From positions 72,631 to 136,630 of the forward strand of contig NMRB01000168.1 in assembly GCA_002633025.1 (NCBI GenBank): a stretch of DNA of 64,000 nucleotides, written 5' to 3'. The notes beneath the pieces are model-generated. The model did not search any database, was not told the origin of the DNA, and saw only the letters and a program-made list of their open reading frames with translations. The stretch is from Notospermus geniculatus (Eukaryota > Nemertea > Pilidiophora > Heteronemertea > Lineidae). The position numbers and the translations under genes were made by a program. This document shows positions 20,601-32,600 of this stretch, piece after piece. The number at the start of each line of letters is the position of its first letter. The stretch's first letter is position 1.

Positions 20601-23600
20601 GCTATAACGAACACCTTGTTATAACGAACTCAGTGCTTGTAACCAGATAGGTTCGTTATAGCGAGGGAATGCTCTTTAATATCTCGTACTAATATATATA
20701 TATATCACATGGGTGCCGGAAATAAGCATTTTTGGGCATGATGGAACTGTCACTTTTTTCAAGATTACATGTACTTTTGGTCGATCCCAGGAAACGATGT
20801 TGTACATGAATTGCCAGCCGTGCGAAAGACTTGTGGGTTATGAAAGGTTCGTCCATTTTATTGACTTCGTGGTCCATGTCATGTCGAGCAGGGCTCTGCA
20901 GCATCAAGAAATCCAACGAATGGCGTCTCGTTCAGGGACCTTATTCACAAAACCCCCGTAAATTTAAGGGTACGCAAATCCTTTGTCTGGCTGATTGTGA
21001 ACAATGGGTTGTCCGCACATGAACAATAGTTTACGCACTGCCGTAAGTTACGAGAGCATCGTGAATAAGGTCCCAGGACGAGGTTCTGCTCAATATACCG
21101 TAGAGTCGGTTCTATAACATCAATCCAAAATTCAAGATTAGCAACGCCCATTTTACTACGTACTGGTCCACATGTTGGTCAAGACTGACATTCCTGACGG
21201 GGGTTTGAATAGGCCGTCAGTACTAGGCGCTGTTACGGATTGTGGTTTCATGGAATAGAGATCAAATTCACCATGCATTCAAGAATTCCACGGCTCTGTT
21301 GTCAGTGGTTGACAAAAGCTTTGGAGTTTGAGTACATTCTTTATTGATACAAGTTGTATACTGCGGCATTTGACCGACTTCATAGGCCTAGTGATATCCC
21401 ACCACCTCATGTCTTATTCGCAAGAAACTGACCAGGCCTTCTCCTGTGCGCCATTGGTCGATCAATGCAGGCGGGAAACTGGGCTCTGACGTAGTAATGA
21501 ACTGGGGCGGGACTNTTAAACTCCCTACGCAGTTGTGTATCGCGCCCCGTTCGGTTTACCGCTCTCCACAACTGCTTAACTTGGATGTGTTCGCCGCGGT
21601 TGGTCAACAGATGGCGCTGAGCGAGTCGACCAATGAGAGCACCGAGCAACCGGTAACCAAGCTGGCCTGAGACACTTTTTCATTGGCCGAGCGGTTCGTA
21701 GCCATGGTAGCACAAGAATATCCGTTGCCAACGGGCCAAAGAGTTCTGAAAGCAGCGTGCTGATAGGCTGTAAAATTCGCGCCATGCCCTGACGCCATCT
21801 GTTGACCAACCGCGGCGAACACATCCAAGTTAAGCAGTTGTGGAGAGCGAGTAAATCGAAGGGGCGCGACTCACAACTGCGTAGGGAGTTTACAATCACG
21901 TAGATTTCCCTGTACATTGGCCCGCTAGAACTTTGCTGCCATCTGTTGGCAATATGCGCGGTTGACTGCTCCTATTCGTCGAAACGACAAATCCGCGGTT
22001 CGTCATTTGGACGAACCTTGTCAGAGGTTGTTTGAGATACAACAAGGGATCGTCAAAATGACGACCGTAGATTTGTCATTTCGACGAATTAGATACTCAA
22101 TTTGGTGATAAATGGAAAACGAACCTAAGTTTGTCATTTTGACGAAGCAGAGTTTTTCAGTGTGTCAGTGTGTAGCACACACATCGTGTCTGCCATGGGA
22201 CTGGGAGTTGTGTCTGAGAGCTCGTCGCATGAGATGGGTAGCACACACATACATGTTGTAGCACACGCATACCTGTAGGTTTTTGCTCACAAACATGGCT
22301 CACAAGAGATGATTGAGATTTCGGTATTTCTGCTACCGGCTCTAGGAGGTGGTGTTGTACCTTATCATATTACAGTAACTATCGTTAGCCTACAACGTAC
22401 GTGAGTTTGAACTCACCTCCTAAGACCTTGGATCCTAGATCACCATCCATAGTGCTCTTACTTCTCGTCCTATTCATCACAGCTTCTTTCGTGTTCTTCT
22501 CAGGCCGAAACAACACCACGTGAATCTTTGGAATAAACAAGCAAGCAATGGCAACAGTCCCGCTAATAGTAGTCGCAATCGACAGCGTCACCATTCGTAT
22601 AGTGTTACTATTGGATGTGAAAAATATTGGAATGAATGCTAACCAGATTATACAGTTTGTATAATTTGTGAACGCCAATGTTCGCGTTTCGTTGAAACCG
22701 TCCGGTGTTTTTCTCGTTTTAATGGCGTACACGGTAGAGATAATCAGCAGAATGAACGGGTAGACTAATACTATGAGGAATGAAAAACCCTGGGCGCCTT
22801 GGCACACAAGAATTTTTTGATACCGCGTCGGGTAGATGTAAGCAGTTCCCGGATGATCTACAACCATCCAAACAGTGAGTATGACGACTTCGAGTATGCA
22901 TAGCATCGTTATGATAAGTAATTGAGACCTTGGACTGATGAATCTCGCCTTTTTTGCAGTTTTCAACTCTGGGTTAAAGATCCGTGCAATGCGATTGCAC
23001 TTCGTCAAGATGGCGGCGTAGCATATCGTGTACGCTGCACCCAGAAGTACTCGCGTGAGGACGCATACGGCAACATTGGGTGTGGCCAGGAAGACGAACG
23101 TCACGCCGTAGGAGAGGAAGATGCCGGCCAGCAAAACATGGCTGGACTCCCGCCCGGAGGCTTTGACGACCGGTGTATTATTGTACTTGATGAAGATGAA
23201 GACCATGACGATTGTTGCTACGATTCCTAACAAGGATAACACAACTGCAACAATGGTCAACGGGTTTATCAAAGGCATCATTTCCTCGGCGATAGGCTCG
23301 CATTGACTTCGGTTCCAATTGGGGAGGAAACCTTCCGGACAATCCACACACGTGTCTTCTGTTGGCTTGTACTGATAGTCTGTACAGTTGATGCACACCC
23401 AACAGCAGTGGTCAGACTCTATGACCTTGACCGCCTGGTCTTCCGAACAAGGCTCAGAGCAGACCGACGGCAAAAACGTCCGTGATACGTTCAGAAATGT
23501 TGGGAAAATCTCCAAACGTTCCGTGATGTCGAATCCTGCCTGTGACGTGATGTTCCCGTTAAATTTCCCGACGTCTTTCCACTCGTAAACGCCATTTTGA

Positions 23601-26600
23601 TCTTTACCAAACGCCAGAATGCTGTAATAAGGTGGTCCGTCGATCCCGCCCACGAACACGAACTCATTGCCGCCCGTATCTGAAAATACCAAGAGCAGTA
23701 CAGGTGTGAGCTTGAATCTTGGCCTTACATCGGTATTGAGTCAAAAGATGGCATGATAGACTCGCCTTATCAAAGTGGGAAAGATGCTTCGAGCCTCATT
23801 GGTGTAGTTAAAGGAGCACGGTATTGCCACTTTTTCTCGACAGACGGCGTCACCGCGCCACTCTCCAACCCAAGGGACTAACTACGTTGTCGGTGAATGG
23901 ATCCGATTTCTCCGATTTTTGTAGTTCGTGTTGCTGCCGCTAGGTGGCTCCCTCTACGGCGGCAGTCAAATTACCCATAAGAGATCGCATACCGTGGCCC
24001 TTTAAGTGCAAAATGTACCGTACCTGTAAAATTCGTCATTTTCAAATAATGCAGGAGAATATCACCAGTGACTTTCTCCGGGGCCATGGCAGGGCAGAGG
24101 GTGTTGCTGACCGCGCCACAGAGGTCGTGGTGTAGAGCCTTCAACGCATAAGCAAAGGCGTATACTGCGTCTCGGACATACTGGAGTTGTGAATGGTTCT
24201 TTTGCGAGTGTTCTGTAATTGGAAACACATAACTGAAGATGAACAAGAAAACGTAACTGATATGTTCGGAAGGACCACGTTGACATTGGTCAAAATGTTA
24301 TGCCAAAACACACTGGTGCATGGAGTGAATGACCACGATTTGGGGGTAGATTATACAAAAGAGGGTTTCCGCAAAGCCCCCGAAACGCGAGCCAACCCCA
24401 TTGTTCGATGCCAAAGAGAGCATCGAACAAAAGGATAGACGTTCACTCAGGCTGAAAGGGTAAATGTCGTCCTGGGTATACAAAGATTACCCAGGATCTC
24501 AGTCTTCACTAAAACAATACCCTGGGTGTAGTTTCGGTAGCCGAACATCACCCAGCATCGTAGTACGACACCTGGACTCGAGGTTGTCTCGCCCGTGGTC
24601 ACGTGACTGGCTGAAGAATGTCATGAACAGCTACACTGAACAAGTACCGCGGCGCGAGACCGCGAGATTCCACGGGATTTCTAAATAGGACTCGTTCCCA
24701 GGCACAGATTGCGGAAGCTGGGTGATGTTCGGCTACCGAAACTACACCCAGGGTATTGTTTTAGTGAAGACTGAGATCCTGGGTAATCTTTGTATATAGC
24801 CAGGACGACATTTACCCTTTCAGCTTCACTCAGAAAAAACACTTCGACACTGACTGCTCGTAACCACGCTGGTGATTCAAACACAAAATTATTTTATTCG
24901 TACGCGAAGTCGTTGATGCATAACTATGGTGTTTGTCGTATTCGCAGTTCATCTGGTAAATGGAAGGGGCATGGTCACCCCTTCTATTTGCCGAAACAAC
25001 TGCAAAAATAGTCAACACGATTAGTTATGCATGAGTAAAATCGCGTACGAAAAAAATATTTTTAGGTTTAAATCACCAGCGTGGTAACAAGCTTATTAGC
25101 AGTTAATATAACATAACCAAACCATTCTTAGACCTGGCAATGCAATTTCTGTATCCGGATATCAAGCCCGCTCGGCAATTTCTAAATCAAACATCATTCA
25201 CCGAGATTCCTAGACAAGGCCATCAGATCTTGCTGGCCATTGGAATTCGTTAGATGCTTCAAGAGAACCGTACAATAAAAGATGTTGAACAAAATGCAAG
25301 AGGGAAGGAAGATACTGAGATAACGGCCCGTATTTTAGAATGCTCCTCAACGTAAAGAAGTTGCTCAAGGCTATTGTTCTCCTGTTGAGAACAATAGCCT
25401 TGAGGAACTCCTTTACGTTGAGGAGCATGCTAAAATACGGGCCAATGAGTGCCCAATCCCGGTAGAAGTTCCTATATTCAGTGTGTGGCTGTGAGCTTTT
25501 GTCTTGTCGTCCTTTAAGCAAGAATTTTTTTTCTCAAAAGTGTGAGTCGCTCCGGCAAAAGCAGACGGTTCTCGCAAGTGATCATCAGTTTTCCCAACTA
25601 TTGCCACTGATGTCCACTACACTATTGTAAGCCTGCGTCAACTTATATTTCAGCTGTTGTGCTGCGAGGTCGTTAACCCTTTCATGAGGTTGCGACAAGC
25701 GTCTGCTTTTGCGGAAGTGGGTCACAAGTGGTCGGAAGATGGCCAGGATGGATAAAAAGTCATCACAGTAATTTTGCGACAGAGAACTTTTTTGTATATG
25801 TAGCTAACGGTAGGCCTGTTTAGTCTCAAAACATGTTATTGGTCAATGCAATATGTTGTTAAGTTTCCTGTCAAATATGTAGTTAAAACACTGTTAGATG
25901 AAGAAAAATTGAGGATCATACCTGAAGTGAAATTGGTATGTTCGATTCCTGAACACATCTCAAGCGGATTTGTGAACGAACAGTTGTACATTGCTTGCCA
26001 GTACTCTTTAAACCATGGGTTTCCTGTATGTGTGAAAGGGTTAATACTGAAACGAAGAAGAAAACCGAGTCCATTCAGCGCCACATGGCCAATGAATATT
26101 TCCCTGGAGGGTCTGACTCGGTAAAAGACTGGTCCGTAGGGGAAACACATGCATCTTTGATTAATAATCCCTAATGAAATAGTATATGGAACACCTGTGG
26201 GTGACACCTTATTTACTGCCAATACAGGATATGCGTCTGAGAGCCGGGAACGGCTGCGCTTTTTTGTGTCGGCAAAGAACATTTGCTACGACGGCAAAGA
26301 ACGTTTCTGACATGTCTGTGGGTGTGTTTGTGTAGCGAAATCGAGGAAGGAGCGTGCGGGGGTCCAGAGGGCATGAAATTAAAACTGCTGATTAAATCGT
26401 GGAAAGCTAGGAAATGTTTTAGTTGAAGAATGAACCATGGATCAGTAAATAACGCAAGTATCCTGAGGGAATTGTAAGAAGTGGTTACCATAACCACAAC
26501 GTGTTTTTTCAGGTTCAACTGTGCGTTCATTGTGAGTTTAGAGTGTTGATTTTGGAAAAATACCGTTCTCTTTCATTGAAACAGGTGGGACATGTCTAGC

Positions 26601-29600
26601 ATCGGTAGATAACGATGAACATATTTTATGTGCGAGTTGTCTCTAAATGGGAAATCGCCACAAATGAACTGCCCATGGTCAAATTGCCCACAAATGAACT
26701 GCCCATGGTCAAATTGCCCAAGTCGCGCGAGAGAACTCTCACTTGGCGCAGCACCTCAAAGGAGTATTGCCAATTTTCTCGACAGCCGGCGCCACCATCT
26801 CCGTGCGCACCACTCTCCAACCACGGGGACGAATTACGTTGTCGGCGAATGGACCCGATTTACTATGTACATTTTGTAATGTTTTTTGTTTGTAGTTCGC
26901 ATTGCTCCGCTAGGTGGCTTCCTCTACGTCGGCAGTCAAAATACTGGTAGAGATCACATACCATACTCCTATGACACATATGGCAGGAAAGTCACTGTGT
27001 AGCACACATTAGAATTGTTGTCTATTCATGACTGTAGAAGGTCTCAAACTGTTGCTGTACATTGCAAATAGTGAGGTTTCGCAAGCGCCCGGTTAGGCCA
27101 TACGACAATGTTTATCTATAATTGTTTGGGTACACCAACACAATAGATAAACGTCGTCGTAGGGCCTAACCGGGCGCTTGCGAAACCTCACTAAGTATCG
27201 TCACTCTACATCTACAGTGAACTGTTTGAAGTACCAAACAGTAATGAATGGACAACAACTCTATTAAAAACAAATAAAATAATCTCTAAGAATGAATCGT
27301 GATTTTCCAATCAGAATACAAAGTGTACTTTTTTTTGAACAACACTACACTTAAAGATAATGTATCATGACTTCATTGTTTATATTCAATGTTTGTAAAC
27401 ATGGATGTTTACATTATGTTGTTTTGGACTTCTGGGACATGCCAACCCACCAAATTGAATAGTTTCGATATCAAAAGAGTTTCTAGCGGGACATGCCACC
27501 AATACATTACTCATAAGACAAAGAACGATTGGACACAAACACACAAAATGAAAATAAACAATGATTTTCGTGGCCCGCGAAAATACCCGTGATACTTTAT
27601 CTTTAACTACGACCTGTTGGTGTCCTTATGAATCATTCATAATTTACAGAGAGGATATAGTATTTCTGAAAACATGGAATGGGATTTCCTGAGTTCCCTT
27701 TGAACCTGACCCATCAAACAGCGTGTACCATTTATCAATGGCCGCCGTATCCTACACGACTTCAAAGACCAATTGGCTCCGCCGCTTTTAATTGGATTTC
27801 TGTCAGCGACTGAGCAGTATGTTCTGGTGATAACGTTTAGACGGGTCTTCATCGATATTGCAATGTATTGAGAACGGTGTGAATGGCGTATTTGTCAACC
27901 TGGACGTCAGACAGATTACTAGTATGTGCTGCGGTGTTCGTTTGTGAAAGATTAAAGGGCAACTATCCCCTATAATCGATTGCAAGCAATCATCGCTGGA
28001 AAGGCAGCAAGAGCTCAGACATACACACAAACAGATCACGGGTTCGATCCTCACCGCGCCTGGCCATTCTTTCTTGAACAGGGCCTATTAGCTACGATCC
28101 TTCTTACACTTGTGCCTTCTCGATTTTGAAATCAGCCTTAAAGGGGTAGTCTACATCGTGTTTTTGAAGAGTATTCTGGTCGTTCGTAGTTTCTTACCCG
28201 ACCGCCAAGGGTCTGAATTAATGCAGTTCAGCTTTAAGTTATTTCGTTTGCCTCGGGGTCTAAAAGTACCGAGCAGACAACGCGCCGTGACTTAGTCTCA
28301 CCACGATCGTTAGACTCACCTCCTGAAGTATCGGTCAAACCCTGATATCTCCGCAGCTCTCGGCTGCACTGTGATAGCACCGTCCACAACCTCTTCCACC
28401 CCGTCCACAGCGATGAACCGTCCGCTCCATCCGTCGCTACCAACCCAGGTAAACGTCCGGGTCTGGTTTAACCTTTTGGCGGCATTGAATAACATTTTGG
28501 CCTGCGGATGATCAGAGTAGACGATCACGACTGAAATATACACACAAGGAAAACTGGAGTGAAATTGATTGGCAATGGCAGACATTCACCTTAAGCCTGC
28601 CGCACACTGGAGCTATCTGCTGAGCAAAAAGTCATTCGAGACCGTTTGCTCAGCAGATAGCTCACCGAAACATACGCGCACACGCGAGCTTTCTGCCTCG
28701 CGAGGCCAAAAACTCACCGAAATTACGCGCACACGCGAGCTATCTGCTGAGCAAACGGTCTCGAATGACTTTTTGCTCAGCAGATAGCTCCAGTGTGCGG
28801 CAGGCTTTATGCCCCACCACACTGAGCTAGTTCCCAGTACGTTGCTTCAATTTTCAAGTAAAAATCATTTGCTTTTCTTTATGCATATGGACCATTGACT
28901 GAGGAAGCCAATGATGTCGTATAATTTTCTCAGCTAGCTTATGGTAATGACAACCCTTTGAAGTTCACGTTCACGTCCTCAGAACGTATCTTAACCTCTC
29001 TAACAACGCCTTACCTCGGGCATTGTTTTTCTGCATCAGTTGCTTCATTACGCCTGTGTAATGTGCCATGGCCTCGGCTGAATCTCCCCTCAAGCTGGAA
29101 TCGACCTTAACCCTTGTGGCGATACAAATACCGAATCTGTCGGCGAAGGTTTCCAATGCGCCTGAACCCTTCAGCCCGTAGTTCGTGTCGTCGTAGACGA
29201 TTGAGACGTACCCCCAGTCAAAGTGTCTGAAAATGAAGAAATGCCAAGAGGTATTTCTATTGGCCCGCCCCTCTAAGAACGAGCAGAGGCCTATTTCCGC
29301 TTCTATCTGTGCCCTGTTCCCTCTCTCTTAATGACAAGTTATCTCCTGCCACGATCCGACTTTACGTTCAGTCCTTCTATTAAAGGGAGACATGCGAAAA
29401 ATAATGCCCGGCGGGCACAAGTTGTCTTTGTTTTGATTAGCGCACAGCGCCGTCTGTTAATACGCGGTGACACTACGCTACTGCACAGGCCCCTGGAGAG
29501 CTATCAGTGAGTTTAGAACACGTATCTAACCAAAAAACACTAGTTTGTAAAAAACACACCCCGAGTTGACGAATTTGTGAGCTCGTGGTGTGTTTTTAGA

Positions 29601-32600
29601 TACGTGTTGTGTTTTTCAGATACGTTTGGTTAGATACGTGTTCTAAACTCACTGATATCTCTCCAGGGGCCTGTGCAGTAGCGTAGTGTCACCGCGTATT
29701 AACAGACGGCGCTATGCGCTAATCAAAACAAAGACAACTTGTGCCCGCCGGGCATTATTTTGATCGCATGTCTCCCTTTAAACAACAATAAAAATCAAAA
29801 CGACTACTCGATCTTTCCTCAACACATGATTTACAGAAATGTTCGAAACTTACTTGAGTATTCTGATGATGGCCAACGCCTGGTTGACGTCGGATGGAAC
29901 GGTTCGTAAGAAGTAACCAAACTTCTCTGAATTACTAAGATCAGGGCTGGTAGACCGGTAACTCACCTGAAAATGACAAAAGTTGATGGTAAATAATAAT
30001 TGGTGACCATCGTTGTAAACAACGTTTGATGTATAAAAAAGCGGACTTGAACAGCATGGTGAGACCGGAGTAGCGGAAACGTGTGCATCTGCCACCATTG
30101 AGATTGCAGCTTCCGTTTCTGGTTTGCACTGCTGCATGCGTGACAGAAGGAACTCGATATAATGTCAGAGGCAAAAGCATGGGACGCAACCGTATTGCTA
30201 GCTCGAAACCAGCACTCAACCAGTGGTTGTGGACCTGCTATAGATTGGTTTCCGACTTCACCGCTTGAGGGCTGATACTGAGACGACCATTATCACGTGA
30301 TCGGTCGAAAAGCACTCATTGATTGAATCGGTTGCGTTTCCTCCCGGTCTCGCTGCCCGATCACGTGATAATGGACGGCAGGCAATACCGATCTCTAGTC
30401 AGTATAAGCCCTAGCGGTGAGATCGGAAACCTATGCAGGATTGTCGGTCACTCTACAACAGTGAGTGCCGATTTTCTCCACTACGTTACACAAATCAGAC
30501 ACTGTCAGCGATCAGCCGCCGCCATGTTTGACCGCATCATTCCTCCTAATGGAGTTACCGTTAGGAGCCTGATCACAATTGGTAGATATTTTTCCATTTA
30601 ACCTTCTGCTGCACTACTTTTCAAGATGGTAACCTTCGAACGATGCTAGAGGGTGTTGGTTAAACCTCGTCCCAAGACCCTCTAGTGTCAAGATTGGGTC
30701 ACTGCGGTGACTAGGGACCGAGCAGGAAGAACCACTGATTACATGTACCTCAAGATGGCTCGAAGTACAGTCACATCTGCTTGACCGCCGATCGGAAGAA
30801 GAGAACTCCAACCTAAACTGCCATTATTCCGCAGGCCATTTGTATCATTCTTGGAAATGATCTCCCGCTTAAATCACAGTCATTCTAACATGATATCCAG
30901 CCAATGTTTCTTAATTACATTTATCGTCCACTCGACTAGTTCTTTGATATAGGACTTATCAGGTCTTATGGTCTTTAGATCACTCGGGAGTCCGTCATCC
31001 GTTTATTAATAGGGAGGTTTAGAAAACAAACGATAAATGTAAACGTTAACGACAACGTCATTTTTGTACCGAAAATGTAATATAATGTGCAGTTTGAAAA
31101 ATAACGTTGTCGTAAATTTATATTTAGCCTTTGATTTCTAAACCTCCCTATTGTCTTTGAAGCCATGCGAAATAGACTTCTATAGCATCATTGCTGAATG
31201 ATTTATTTAGTACAATGTACAACGCATGCGCCCCATTGAACTTACACCCCTACCACTTGCATATTAAACTTTCAGTTTGTTTGCAAACAAATACTTGTAG
31301 TTTGTCTGAAATGTTCTTTAATGAGGGCCCTTGCTCACTGCCTCAATAGGTGTCACTAGTGGAAAAAACTATGAAACTGACATCCCGGTCCTGATCAATT
31401 TCCCACACAAAAGGCGTCCATTGTATATCTATATCATTTTTCCGGCGTCGTAACCCTGTTGGATTTTTGCCGGAGGTATGGAGTCCACGACAGACTACTG
31501 TCCACCTGTGTGGGGTCTTTTACTTGCCCTGGCATAGACACTCTGGCATAGACCACGGCTTTTAGTCCCATCCGACGGACCCTGCATTAATGTTTCACAA
31601 CTTTTTGTACATGCCTTCGCCCGGAGTCGAACCCGCGCCGACCCATTGCACAGTTTGTTAGTCAAGCGCGCTAACCACTCGACCACCGGGCATATTGTCA
31701 AAAAGCGAACGACCCCTGGGAACGAGGTTGCTGTCAGCAGAATAGCCGCGTCTTTTGTCACCATCTCCATATATTTTGTCAGCCAAGTGTGCCTAAAATG
31801 ATCGACTGTGGAAGCCCTATTTTTCAATTACCTACAGAAACAACGTGAATTTCCGTTAATTTTCTGCACCTCCCTGAGCACCCTTTCATATTGGCAAAGG
31901 TGATCAAGAGCAATCTCTTAATAATTTTTTTAAGGACTGCCTACACTCGTTTTCTGCTAGTGATTTAAAATCAAGCAATATTGTCATGGTTACGGTATTA
32001 AAAAAGGCAAAGTATTTTGCCTGGTTGAAAGATGGTACGTTTGGTATCGTTACTTTATAAGTAATGATCTTGCTTTGAGTGTGTCATGAATCACCCTGCC
32101 TGTTCCTGATTTTAATTAATTTGAGTAATAGAGCGATTCTGCGACCTTACACGAACGTACACGTCGAGAATTCGCTGCGGTACTGTAGGTTATGTAATTT
32201 CAATAGACTGCTGACAATAATTTCGCTGCTTTGTCGGCCTGTAAATGGCCCGTCAAACTGATCACCTACGGCCAAAAGAACCTACAGGGATCTGTCGCAT
32301 AGAGAGACAAAACGCCTCGCGGTGATATTGCTCTGTAACCAAATATGCCCAGGGACATTATCTTCACTTAATGAACGTTAACACCGAACAGCCTTGGAAG
32401 TATTGGCGTTGGGATCAACGACTTGTCAGTAATTTTATTTTACCGACAATAAAGGCAAGTCGTTGAGAGATGGGTCCCGCCAAAATGGCTTCGGTACTCC
32501 TCTGAAATCGAAGGGGCGTTAAGAACTGGATGTACTCTATTGGTCCAGTTTTGCCCATAAAATCATCGTGAAATCTGCCTATCCGATAACGAGTATTTTC

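Larger units (their letters stand above)
20217..23661. repeat. Tandem duplication B, right copy
   Basis: The copy begins AGATGGTGGGCATCTTC directly after the truncated exon of the left copy and ends inside receptor exon 7 at about 23661. A mariner-like MITE (21096-21514) replaces the sequence that in the left copy holds receptor exon 8. Confidence 0.85.

Noticed and set aside
31617-31693. Functional tRNA gene on the - strand
   Set aside because: A- and B-box-like words are present, but the acceptor and anticodon stems do not pair.
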